Source: Candidatus Rokuibacteriota bacterium
GTDB taxonomy: Bacteria; Methylomirabilota; Methylomirabilia; Rokubacteriales; CSP1-6
Length of the DNA: 64,000 nucleotides
Assembly (NCBI GenBank): GCA_016200085.1
Contig: JACQFL010000050.1
Span: 1 to 64,000, forward strand
Direction of reading: 5' to 3'
The notes beneath the pieces are model-generated. The model searched no databases and had not been told where the DNA came from. It saw nothing but the letters and a program-made list of their open reading frames with translations. Below are positions 47,371-56,259 of this stretch, piece by piece (position 1 is the first letter of the stretch; each line of letters begins with the position of its first letter). Position numbers and translations under genes: made by a program.

Positions 47371-49708
47371 GCTCCCCTGGCTCGGCGCCAGCGTGAAGCG
47401 GAAGGAGGACGACCGCCTCCTCCGCGGCAGCGGCCGCTTCCTCGACGACGTCGAGGAGACGCTCGCCCTCCACCTGGCCATCGGCCGCTGCCCGTACCCG
47501 CACGCGCGCATCCGGCGCATCGATGCGGCGCGCGCGCTCGAGCTGAGCGGCGTCGAGACCGTGCTCATCGGCGAGCAGGTTGTGGCGCGGACGGAGCCGA
47601 TCACGGTCCTGCGCCCGTTTCCCGGCTCGGCGCCCACCGTCTTCCACGGGATGGCGCACGGCGTCGCGCGCTATGAGGGCGAGCCGGTGGTGGCGGTGGC
47701 GGCCGTCGACCGCTACGTGGCCGAGGACGCGCTCGAGCTGATCGACGTCGACTACGAGCCGCTGCCCCACGTCATCACCGTCGAGGACGCGCTCCGGCCT
47801 GGGGCCCCGCAGCTCCACGCCACCGTGCCGGGAAACGTCGTCGTCGAATCGACCGTGCGCGCGGGCGAGCCGGACAAGCGGCTGGCCGACGCGGCCGTGA
47901 CCGTCGACGGCACCTTCCGCATCAACCGGGTGAGTGGCGCGCCGATCGAGACGCGCGGCGTGATCGCGCGCTGGGCGGAGGACACGAGCACGCTCGAGCT
48001 GTGGGCCTCCACGCAGACGCCGCACCTGCTGCGCGCTCAGCTCGCGCACTGCCTGCGCATGGACGAGACCGACGTGCGCGTGATCGCGCCGGACGTCGGG
48101 GGCGCCTTCGGCCTCAAGATCGGCGTCTACCCGGAGGACATCATCGCCGCCCTGCTCGCCATCGACACGCGGCGCCCGGTGAAGTGGATCGAGGACCGCA
48201 CGGAGTTCTTCCGGGGCGCCGCCCACGCGCGCGAGGCCGTCCACGCGCTGACGATCGGGGCCGACCGCGACGGCGCGCTGCTCGTGCTGCGCGACCGGTA
48301 CCTGATCGACCTCGGCGCCTATCACGGGCCGCTGGGACCGCCGCTGCTGACCAGCATCATGCTCGCCGGGCCCTATCGCCTCCACGACGCCGAGATCCAC
48401 CGCCGCGTCGTGCTCACCAACAAGGTGCCCATGGGGGCCTACCGCGGCTACGGGCAGGCCGAGTCGAACTACGTGCGCGAGGTCCTCGTCGACCGGCTCG
48501 CGCGCCGCCTGGGGCAGGATCCCGCCGACTTCCGGCGCCGCAATCTCTTGCGGCCCGACGAGCTGCCGTTCAAGAACGTCAGCGGCGCGACGTACGACAG
48601 CGGCGACTACGCGCGCGGCCTCGAGCGGGCGCTCTCGCGCGTGGGATACGAGACGTTCCGCACGCGACAGAAGGCGTGGCGGCAGCAGGGGCGCCACGTC
48701 GGCGTCGGCATGTCGTGCTACGTGGAGTTCACCGGCTATCCGTCCTCCGCGTTCCTCGGCCGCACTGGCGCGCGCTTCGGCGCCTACGAGAGCGTGACGC
48801 TGCGCATGGACCGGGCCGGGCGCGCAGCCCTCTCCACCGGCGTCTCGACCTTCGGGCAGGGCACGGAAACGACCTTCGCCCAGATGGCGGCCTCGCTGCT
48901 GGGGCTCGATCCCGTCGACGTCGCGATTCACCGCGGCGACTCGCAGGGCACGCCGTACAGTGTCGGCGGCTTCGCGAGCCGCACGATGATCGCGGGCGCC
49001 GGCGCCATCGAGAAGGCGGCCGGCCAGATCCGGGACAAGATGCTGCGGATCGCGGGCCATATCCTCGACGTCGACCCCGCCGCGCTCGAGGCGACCGCCG
49101 GCATGATCCGCCGCCGCGACGATCCGTCCGTGCAGGTCTCGATCCAGCGGGTGTCGGAGGCCGCCTTCCTGGGCCATCCGCTGCCGCCGGGCGAGGACCC
49201 GGGGCTGGAGGCGACGGCCTACTTCGATCCGCCGTCGTCGGCGTTCGGGTACGGCACGGTGGTCGCGCAGGTCGAGGTCGACGCGCGCAGCGGCGAGTTC
49301 GCGCTGCAGCGCTACATCCTCGTCCACGACTGCGGCACCCAGGTCAACCCGATGATCGTCGAGGGCCAGGTGCAGGGCGCGGTGGCGCAGGGCATCGCGG
49401 CCGCGCTGTTCGAGGAGCTCGTCTACGACCGCGAGACGGGGCAGCTCGTCAACGGGACGATGGTCGACTACTTCATGCCGACGGCGGCGGATCTGCCGGC
49501 CTTCGAGCTGGACCACCTGGAGACGCCCTCGCCGGTGACGCCGTTCGGCATCAAGGGCGTGGGCGAGGGCGGCACGATCGCGGCCGCGGCCGCGATCACG
49601 AACGCCGTCTGCGACGCGCTGGCGCCCTTCGGCGTGGATCTGGACCGGTTGCCCGTCACGGCGGAATCGATCTGGCGCGCGCTCGCCGGCGCGCGCGCGA
49701 AAGGATAG
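47363..49708 (+). CDS. Molybdenum hydroxylase large subunit (xanthine oxidase family), set 1
   Basis: A 781-residue molybdopterin-cytosine-dinucleotide-binding subunit. It starts MDKLPWLGASVKRKEDDRLL; Moco contacts include DVGGAFGLK, GAYRGYGQAE, and the C-terminal catalytic glutamate in GIKGVGEGGTI. The active-site loop reads AYRGYG, not the AYRCSFR of form I CO dehydrogenase, so CO is not the expected substrate; an aromatic or heterocyclic compound or aldehyde is more likely. ATG at 47363 overlaps the 2Fe-2S gene. Confidence 0.93.
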   Translation: MDKLPWLGASVKRKEDDRLLRGSGRFLDDVEETLALHLAIGRCPYPHARIRRIDAARALELSGVETVLIGEQVVARTEPITVLRPFPGSAPTVFHGMAHGVARYEGEPVVAVAAVDRYVAEDALELIDVDYEPLPHVITVEDALRPGAPQLHATVPGNVVVESTVRAGEPDKRLADAAVTVDGTFRINRVSGAPIETRGVIARWAEDTSTLELWASTQTPHLLRAQLAHCLRMDETDVRVIAPDVGGAFGLKIGVYPEDIIAALLAIDTRRPVKWIEDRTEFFRGAAHAREAVHALTIGADRDGALLVLRDRYLIDLGAYHGPLGPPLLTSIMLAGPYRLHDAEIHRRVVLTNKVPMGAYRGYGQAESNYVREVLVDRLARRLGQDPADFRRRNLLRPDELPFKNVSGATYDSGDYARGLERALSRVGYETFRTRQKAWRQQGRHVGVGMSCYVEFTGYPSSAFLGRTGARFGAYESVTLRMDRAGRAALSTGVSTFGQGTETTFAQMAASLLGLDPVDVAIHRGDSQGTPYSVGGFASRTMIAGAGAIEKAAGQIRDKMLRIAGHILDVDPAALEATAGMIRRRDDPSVQVSIQRVSEAAFLGHPLPPGEDPGLEATAYFDPPSSAFGYGTVVAQVEVDARSGEFALQRYILVHDCGTQVNPMIVEGQVQGAVAQGIAAALFEELVYDRETGQLVNGTMVDYFMPTAADLPAFELDHLETPSPVTPFGIKGVGEGGTIAAAAAITNAVCDALAPFGVDLDRLPVTAESIWRALAGARAKG

Positions 49709-49711
49709 CCG

Positions 49712-50176
49712 ATGCAGATCCAGGAGACGTTCACCGTCGACGCGCCTCCGGCGACGGTGTGGAAGTTCTTCGAGGACATCGAACGGGTGGCGCGCTGCGT
49801 CCCCGGCGTGCAGTCGGTCGACGTGCTGGGACCCGACCGCTACAAGGTGCTCGCCGCCCAGAAGGTCGGCTTCATCTCTGCCACCTTCGAGATGGTGACC
49901 CAGATCGAGGGCAGGGATCCGCTCAAGTCGCTGGCGCTCTCGTCCGTCGGCAAGAGCGTGAAGGGCGCGATCGGCAACCTCCGCTCGAAGGAGCGCGTCG
50001 ACTTCGAGGCCACGCCGGAGGGCGGCACGCGCGTGACGCTCACCTCGGAGATGGCCGTCGGCGGGATGCTGGGCGCGCTCGGCCACAAGGCGGTCGCCTC
50101 GAAGTCGAAGGAAATCACCGAGAAGTTCGCCGCGGCGCTGCAGGCGGAGCTCCGGGCGGGAGGGGCGGGACGCTGA
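49712..50176 (+). CDS. CoxG-like SRPBCC protein
   Basis: A 154-residue START/SRPBCC-fold protein of the CO dehydrogenase subunit G family (MQIQETFTVDAPPATVW, ARCVPGVQSVDVLG). CoxG proteins bind membrane lipid or quinone-like ligands and recruit the dehydrogenase to the membrane. Lies three bases after the set 1 large subunit, completing an M-S-L-G order. Confidence 0.9.
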   Translation: MQIQETFTVDAPPATVWKFFEDIERVARCVPGVQSVDVLGPDRYKVLAAQKVGFISATFEMVTQIEGRDPLKSLALSSVGKSVKGAIGNLRSKERVDFEATPEGGTRVTLTSEMAVGGMLGALGHKAVASKSKEITEKFAAALQAELRAGGAGR

Positions 50177-50208
50177 TCCAGGCGCGCCCATCTCTGACAG
50201 GAGACGGC

Positions 50209-52536
50209 ATGGCGGACACGGTGGTCGTCGGCAAGTCGGTGGTGCGAACGGACGCGGCCGCCAAGGTCCGCGGCGGCGCGATGTACGGGGTAGACGTCCG
50301 CTTCGGCGGCATGCTCGTCGGCAAGACGCTCCGCGCCGGCATCCCGCACGCGCGCATCGTGAACCTCGAGACGTCGGCGGCGGCGAAGGTGCCGGGCGTG
50401 CGCGCCATCGTCACCGGGCCGGACTGTTCGCGCCGCCACGGCCTCTTCCAGAAGGACCAGCCGGCGCTCGCCATCGACCGCGTGCGCTACGCGGGCGAGG
50501 TCGTGGCGGCGGTGGCGGCCGAGGACGAGGAGGCCGCGCAGGAGGCGATCGAGCGGATTGCCGTCGACTACGAGGAGCTGCCCGGCGTGTTCGACGTGAT
50601 GGAGGCGGTGGCGCCGGGGGCACCGTTGATCCACCCGGACCAGATGTCGTACGAGCGCGCGCAGGTCACCGGCCTCGTGCTGAACCCCGTGCCCGACAGT
50701 AACATCTCGTACCACTTCAAGCTCCGCCGCGGCGACGTCGAGGCGGCCTGGTCGCAGTGCGACCTCGTGGTCGAGGACACGTTCTCGACGCAGTTCGTCC
50801 AGTACGCGCACCTCGAGCCGCACGTCACCATCGCGCTCTACGACGCGACCGGCGTGCTGACGCTGTGGACCAGCACGATGGGCCCGCACACGGTGCGCGA
50901 CATGCTGGCGGATCTCCTGCAGCTCCCGCAGCAGCGCGTGCGCGTCATCACCAACATGGTCGGCGGCGGCTACGGCTCCAAGATGTACCTGCGAGCCATC
51001 AACCCGGCCGCGGCGCTCCTCGCCATGAAGGTGCCGAACCGCCACGTGCGCATCCTTTTCGACCGCGAGGACGAGTTCCTGAGCTGCGCGGGACGGCTGC
51101 CCACGCGGACCACCATGAAAACCGGCGTCAAGCAGGACGGCACGCTGGTGGCGCGGCAGTCGACGATCTACTGGGAGAAGGGCGCGTACGCCGACATCGG
51201 CGCCGTCATCGTGCGTAACGCGAGCTACTGCTCGCTCGGGCCCTACCGGATCCCCAACGCGCGCATCGACGGCTACCTCGTCTACACCAACCGGCAGCCC
51301 GGCGGCGGCTTCCGTGGCCTCGGCATCCCGCAGGTGTCGTGGGCGGGCGAGCAGCAGATGGACCGCGTGGCGCGCGAGCTCGGGATGAGCCCGCTGGCGC
51401 TCCGGCGCAGGAACATCCTGGGCGAGGACGACGTCAGCGTGACGGGCGAGCGCATGCACCGCGTGGGAGTGGGCGAGTGCCTGGAGCGGGTGGCCGCAGC
51501 CATCGGCTACGAACGACCGCTCGAGCGGACGGCGCCGTCGGGCGCGCGCCGCGGCCGCGGACTCGCCTGCATCCTCAAGTCGACGCTGACGCCGACGGCG
51601 TCGTTCGGTTTCGTCAAGCTCAACAATGATGGGAGCGTCGACGTGATTACCAGCGCCGTCGAGCACGGCCAGGGCGCCCACACCGTGCTGGCGCAGATCG
51701 CGGCCGAGGAGCTGTCGGTGCCGCTCGACAAGGTCCGCTGCGTGATGCCCGACACGAGCGTGACGCCGTTCGACCGGTCGTCGACCTCCAGCCGCACGAC
51801 CTTCCACATGGGGCTCGTGGTGAAGGAGGCCTCCGCCGACGTGCGTCGCCAGCTCCTCGACATGGCCGGCGCCGTCATCGAGGTGCACCCGCGCGACCTC
51901 GAGATCCGCGACGGCGCGGTGGCCGTGCGCGGCGCGCCGGACCGCGCGCTCAGCTACGGGCAGGTCATTGCCAGGTTCTACGGCGGCCCCGGGACCGTGC
52001 TGGGCAAGGGCGTCGTCAACACCAAGCCGCTCTACGACACCATGAACGCCGAGACCGGGCAGTCCAGCCGGCCGTCGATCTTTTGGATGTACGCGGCCAT
52101 CGGCATCGAGGCAGAGGTCGATCCCGACACCGGACAGCTCACCGTCGGGCGGATGGCGTCCGCCGCGGACGCCGGCAAGGCGATCAACCCGCTCGCCTGC
52201 GTGCAGCAGATCGACGGCTCCGCGATCATGGGCCTGGGCATGGCCATGATGGAGGAGGTCGCCTTCGACGGCGGCCGCACGCTGAACCCGACGTTCCTCG
52301 ACTACAAGATCCCGACCACGGTGGACGTGCCCGACACGGACGTGATCATCGTCGAGAGTGGGCACGACGAGGGGCCGTACGGAGCCAAGGGTATCGGCGA
52401 GCCGGCGATCGCACCCGTCCCCGCCGCGTTGGGCAACGCGGTGTACGACGCGGTCGGCGTCCAGGTGAAGGACCTGCCGATTCGCGCCGAGAAGATCTAC
52501 CGCGCGCTGCGGGCGAAGGGTGAGGAGCGCGGATGA
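50209..52536 (+). CDS. Molybdenum hydroxylase large subunit, set 2
   Basis: A 775-residue xanthine dehydrogenase-family subunit. ATG at 50209 follows an ACAGGAGA site. Moco contacts include MVGGGYGSK, GGGFRGLGIPQ and the catalytic glutamate in YGAKGIGEPAI. It is only distantly like set 1 and closer in style to 4-hydroxybenzoyl-CoA reductase or xanthine dehydrogenase alpha subunits. The active-site loop is again not of CO dehydrogenase type. The stop overlaps the second FAD subunit. Confidence 0.93.
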   Translation: MADTVVVGKSVVRTDAAAKVRGGAMYGVDVRFGGMLVGKTLRAGIPHARIVNLETSAAAKVPGVRAIVTGPDCSRRHGLFQKDQPALAIDRVRYAGEVVAAVAAEDEEAAQEAIERIAVDYEELPGVFDVMEAVAPGAPLIHPDQMSYERAQVTGLVLNPVPDSNISYHFKLRRGDVEAAWSQCDLVVEDTFSTQFVQYAHLEPHVTIALYDATGVLTLWTSTMGPHTVRDMLADLLQLPQQRVRVITNMVGGGYGSKMYLRAINPAAALLAMKVPNRHVRILFDREDEFLSCAGRLPTRTTMKTGVKQDGTLVARQSTIYWEKGAYADIGAVIVRNASYCSLGPYRIPNARIDGYLVYTNRQPGGGFRGLGIPQVSWAGEQQMDRVARELGMSPLALRRRNILGEDDVSVTGERMHRVGVGECLERVAAAIGYERPLERTAPSGARRGRGLACILKSTLTPTASFGFVKLNNDGSVDVITSAVEHGQGAHTVLAQIAAEELSVPLDKVRCVMPDTSVTPFDRSSTSSRTTFHMGLVVKEASADVRRQLLDMAGAVIEVHPRDLEIRDGAVAVRGAPDRALSYGQVIARFYGGPGTVLGKGVVNTKPLYDTMNAETGQSSRPSIFWMYAAIGIEAEVDPDTGQLTVGRMASAADAGKAINPLACVQQIDGSAIMGLGMAMMEEVAFDGGRTLNPTFLDYKIPTTVDVPDTDVIIVESGHDEGPYGAKGIGEPAIAPVPAALGNAVYDAVGVQVKDLPIRAEKIYRALRAKGEERG

Positions 52537-53405
52537 TCCTGCGCCCGTTCGAGTACGTCGAAAGCCAGACGGTGGACGATGCCGTCGCAGCGCTCCGGGG
52601 CGGAGGCGATGACGCGCGGGTCATCGCCGGCGGCACGGCGCTGGTGCCGCTCATGAAGCACGCGGTGCTGCGCCCCGCGCGGCTCGTCAGCATCGCGCGG
52701 GTCCCCGGGCTCGCCGACATCGCCCCGGCAACGTCGGGTGGCCTGCGCATCGGCGGCGTCGCCACCCACTGGGCCGTGTCGCACGCGACGCTCGTGCGGG
52801 AGCGCAGCCCGTTGCTGGCCTACGCGTGCGCGCGGGTGGCGAGCCCGACCGTGCGCAGCATGGGGACGCTGGGCGGTAACCTCTGCTACGGCGAGTCGGC
52901 ATCGGACCCGGCGCCGGCGCTCCTCGCCCTTCGCGCCACCGTCCGACTGCACGGCCCCGGCGGCGCGCGCACGGTGCCGATCACCGAGTTCTTCACCGGC
53001 TTCTACGAGACGGCGCTGCAGGAGGCCGAGGTGCTGACCAGCCTCGACGTACCCGCCATGCCCGCCGGCGCGCGCTGGCGGTATCTCAAGTGGACGCCGC
53101 GCGCGCAGGAGGACAAGGCGCTGGTGGGGCTGGCGGCCATGCTCGTGCTGGACGGCCACCGCTGTCGCGTCGCGCGCCTGGCGGTGGGCGGCGTCGGCGC
53201 CTCGCCCGTGGTGCTCGCGCGCGCCGAACAGGCACTGGAGGGCCAGGAGCTCGACGAGGCGACGATCGCGCGGGCGGCGGACGCGGCCGCCGGCGAGGTC
53301 GAGCCGATGGACGACCTGCAGGGCAGTGCCGAGTACCGGCGCGACATGCTGCGCGTCTGGGTGCGGCGCGTCGTGGCCGGCCTGGCGGAAGGGAGAGCGT
53401 CGTAA
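52533..53405 (+). CDS. Molybdenum hydroxylase FAD subunit, set 2
   Basis: A 290-residue CoxM-type flavoprotein. FAD motifs: ARVIAGGTALVPLMKHAVL and RSMGTLGGNLCYGESASDP. C-terminal QGSAEYRRDMLRVWVRRV. It shares its last base with the start of the 2Fe-2S subunit gene, giving an L-M-S order opposite to set 1. Confidence 0.94.
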   Translation: MILRPFEYVESQTVDDAVAALRGGGDDARVIAGGTALVPLMKHAVLRPARLVSIARVPGLADIAPATSGGLRIGGVATHWAVSHATLVRERSPLLAYACARVASPTVRSMGTLGGNLCYGESASDPAPALLALRATVRLHGPGGARTVPITEFFTGFYETALQEAEVLTSLDVPAMPAGARWRYLKWTPRAQEDKALVGLAAMLVLDGHRCRVARLAVGGVGASPVVLARAEQALEGQELDEATIARAADAAAGEVEPMDDLQGSAEYRRDMLRVWVRRVVAGLAEGRAS

Positions 53406-53878
53406 TGCCGGTGGTGGAGCTCACCGTCAACGAGCGTGCGGTGCGCGTGGACGTTCCGGGCCAGTGGACGCTGATCCAGCTGCTCCGCGACGGCCTGGGG
53501 CTACTCGGGACCAAGGAAGGCTGCGGCGAGGGCTCGTGCGGCGCGTGTACGGTGCTGGTCGACGGCCGGCTCACGCGCGCGTGCCTGGCGCTGGCCGTAC
53601 GCGCGGACGGCGCGCGAGTGACGACGATCGAGGGCGTCGGCACCGACGCCGCGCTGCACCCGATCCAGGATGCGTTCGTGCGCCACGGCGCCATCCAGTG
53701 CGGCTTTTGCACGCCGGGTCTCGTCATCACCACCAAGGCCCTGCTCGACGAGCATCCCTGGCCGACCGACCACGACATCCGAGAGTTCCTGAGCGGCAAC
53801 TTCTGCCGCTGCGCCGGCTACAACCTGATCCTCAACGCGGTCCGCGACGCCGCGGGCGTCGTCACGGAGAAGCGATGA
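53405..53878 (+). CDS. Molybdenum hydroxylase 2Fe-2S subunit, set 2
   Basis: A 157-residue CoxS-type protein with both clusters: GCGEGSCGACTVLVDG, then QCGFCTPGLVI and NFCRCAGYNLI. It overlaps its FAD subunit gene by one base and the following broken LLM gene by four. Confidence 0.96.
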   Translation: MPVVELTVNERAVRVDVPGQWTLIQLLRDGLGLLGTKEGCGEGSCGACTVLVDGRLTRACLALAVRADGARVTTIEGVGTDAALHPIQDAFVRHGAIQCGFCTPGLVITTKALLDEHPWPTDHDIREFLSGNFCRCAGYNLILNAVRDAAGVVTEKR

Positions 53879-54972
53879 AGGACATGCGCGTCGCCGCGGC
53901 CCAGAGCGCCATCGACCCGCCCGTAGCCGGCCCACGGCCGCGAGCGGACGCGCCACGTCGAACGGAACGCAAACGGCAGGACGACCGCACGTTGAGATTC
54001 GGACTGCTCCTCAACACGCAATTCCCTCCCGGCGAGAGCGCCAGCAAACGGCTCGAGGGCCTGCTGGACCAGGTGCGCGCCGCGCGCGACAACGGCCTGC
54101 ACTCACTGGGGGTGAGCCAGCACTACCTGGCGACGCCGTTCCAGATGCTGCAGTAGGTGCCCGTGCTCGGCCGGATGGCGGCGGAGGCCGGCTCCATGCA
54201 CATCGGCACCAACATCTTCCTGCTTCCGATCCACAATCCCGTGTACGTGGCCGAGCAGGTGGCGACACTCGACGTCATCTGCGGAGGCCGCTTCATCTTC
54301 GGCTGCGGCCTTGGCTACCGTCCCGAGGAGTTCAACGCCTTTGACGTGGAGATGAAGGTGCGCGTGTCGCGGTTCCTCGAGGTGCTCCAAGTCGCCCAGC
54401 AGCTGTGGACCGAGCCCGAGGTGACTCACGAGGGCCGCCATTTCCGGCTGCACCGCGCGGTGCTGACCCTCAAGCCGGTGCAGCGCCCGCATCCACCGGT
54501 GTGGATCGCGGCCAGCGGTGACCCGGCCGTTGAGCGCGCGGCCAGGCACGGCGACGCCTGGCTCATCAACCCGCACGCAAGTCTGCCGACGCTGGAGCGC
54601 CAGATGGCGCTCTATCGGAGGACGCTTCAGGCTGCGGGACGCCCGTTCCCGAGCGACGCCCCGATCCTCAAGGAGTTCCGCATCGCCGGCACGCGCCGCG
54701 CCGCCCTCGATGAGTCGAAGCCTTATCTCGAGCCGAAATATCGTGCGTATGCGGACTGGGGCCTCGACAAACCAATGCCGAAGGAGGAGAGTCTCTCGGT
54801 GCCGTTCGAGCGTCTGGCTCGCGACCGGTTCATCCTCGGCAATGCGGAAGAATGTCGAACCGACATCGAGCGGCACGTCCGCACCCTCGGAGTGAATCAC
54901 TTCATCTTCCGGGTCCAGTGGCCCGGAGTCCCAAGAGGACGCGCTCGGCCAGATCGCGCAGCTGGGTCGTGA
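53875..54972 (+). pseudogene. LLM-class oxidoreductase with amber stop and C-terminal frameshift
   Basis: A paralogue of the gene at 44863. Homology runs from LRFGLLLNTQF to FQMLQ, meets TAG at 54154-54156, and resumes in the same frame with VPVLGRMAAEAGSMHIG. The intact paralogue reads FQMVQPLPLLGR here. Near VQWPGVP the frame breaks; the expected end (EDALGQIAQLG) appears in another frame to about 55016. Two lesions point to a pseudogene or two sequence errors. The N-terminal 40 residues before homology are atypical. Confidence 0.8.
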
Positions 54973-55155
54973 GGTAGTTCAGAGGACACGGGGTGGGGAT
55001 CGATGACATCGACCGCGTTCGCCACGAGGAGAAAGACGCTCCGCCGGAGTCTGATGCTGGTCCAAACGGCAGAGGCGTTCAATTGCGCCATCGCCCGGGC
55101 GTGTGCGGCAGGGCAGGTGGACGGCTCATCGCGGCGGCGACGTGAGGCAGCAACG

Positions 55156-55389
55156 TCAGGCGAAGACGGTCGGCGCCTCCACGGGCGTCTGGAGGGCCTC
55201 GAGCGCCTTCATGACGGGCCGCTTGCGGAACCGCCGCCCGTCGTCGCGGCTCAGCGCCGGATCGCCGCCGACGCTCGTGATCGCCTTGCCGCGGACGATC
55301 CGATTCGAGCCGATCGACTTCGCCAGGGCGTCGAGCGCGCTCAACTGCGCGACCGGAGTGCCGTGCGCCTCGATCTCCTTCGCTGCCGC
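55156..55389 (-). pseudogene. C-terminal fragment resembling a GrdB-family selenoprotein B reductase
   Basis: About 78 residues on the minus strand: KEIEAHGTPVAQLSALDAL, KSIGSNRIVRGKAITS, GGDPALSRDDG and MKALEALQTPVE. This matches my memory of the C-terminus of the glycine/sarcosine/betaine/D-proline reductase selenoprotein B family (GSNRIV near a proline-rich loop, then KALEALxT). The upstream part is missing, so it is a remnant. The family call needs a search. Confidence 0.4.
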
Positions 55390-55820
55390 GGCGCCGCCGA
55401 CTCTGAGTTCCCACCGATTAGATGACTCACGTGCCGGACGAAGCCATCCGAGGATTCAGCCGAGGCGAAACCGGAGCGTTTTCGGACTGCGGAGGCGCTC
55501 CGCCGATCGGGTACCAACGGAGCCGAAGGAGGCCACGCCGAGCCGCACTTGCCAGGGGTCACTTACTCCGGTTCTCGCGGACTTGGAGCTTCCCCGTCCT
55601 CCTCGGTGGGCTGCTCGTCTTTAATCGGCGGGTCGTCGAGAGATGGTGCCGGGTGTGCAGCAGCTATCGCCGGCTCCAACGCCCTATGAGTGATGGTGCC
55701 AACGTGGTGCCAAAGGTAGACAGGTGATCGCGCCCCCACCGAACGTGTCGTCAGGTGGAAGCGTTGTCGGATTGCTCGCCTGGGCGCTCTTGGTCCTTCT
55801 GCGTCGGTTCCTGGTCGGGC
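55390..55820 (+). other. Island right end, no gene recognised
   Basis: The short open frames on both strands show no family features. An integrase would be expected here, but none is visible. The same applies to 54973-55155. Confidence 0.5.
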
Positions 55821-55865
55821 TTCGTAATCAGTAGGTCGCGGGTTCGACTCCCGCCCCCGGCTCCA
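55821..55865 (+). repeat. attR-like direct repeat (3' part of tRNA-Thr)
   Basis: An exact 45-base copy of 37810-37854, from the anticodon loop to CCA. The 5' half of a tRNA is absent, so this is not a gene. It marks the right end of the presumed island. Confidence 0.85.
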
Positions 55866-55937
55866 TCGGAATCGGAGACTTCCGACGCCCCCCCCCCCAC
55901 GGGCCCTTGCCCCGACGCTTTCGGAGGCACGCCATGT

Positions 55938-56159
55938 CTAACCCTTCTGCCTTGACGGCCGCCGCTTACCCAAGAGCTTCGCGAGCCGGGCCACCGGCTC
56001 CGGGATCGGCAGCTCGTCGCGCTCGTACCGCGCCAGCGTGTTGGCGTGGACGCCGAGCCGCGCGGCGAACGCCACCTGCGTCCACGTCCCGCGCAGCCCC
56101 CGGAGCTCCTTGCCCGTCACGATGTCGAGCCCGTGGATCATCAGCCAGCGGCTCGTCAC
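55938..56159 (-). CDS. XRE-family helix-turn-helix regulator
   Basis: A 73-residue single-domain DNA-binding protein. The HTH is TQVAFAARLGVHANTLARYE, preceded by GKELRGLRG and followed by LPIPEPVARLAKLLGKR. It lies just outside the right direct repeat and may be a leftover regulator. Start chosen at MTSRWLMIHGLDIV; a later ATG (MIHGLDI) would also leave the HTH intact. Confidence 0.8.
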   Translation of the reverse strand: MTSRWLMIHGLDIVTGKELRGLRGTWTQVAFAARLGVHANTLARYERDELPIPEPVARLAKLLGKRRPSRQKG

Positions 56160-56259
56160 GCGCCGATTCAGCCGATCCCGTGATTCGAGCGCGGGGTGCT
56201 CCGCCCATGAATCAGCGGCGTCTCCTGGGCCAGAAGACGCCGCTTGGCATGCTGGGCGA

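Noticed and set aside
32093-54156. Two LLM genes with internal TAG (32093, 54154) as a sign of amber recoding.
   Set aside because: Both genes also have frameshifts, the flanking residues are not conserved as one amino acid, and many intact genes here end with TAG (for example cheA).
55821-55865. Second tRNA-Thr gene.
   Set aside because: Only the 3' part from the anticodon loop is present; the acceptor 5' strand and D arm are missing. The minus-strand reading with RESNPRPTDYE is the usual false translation of a tRNA end.
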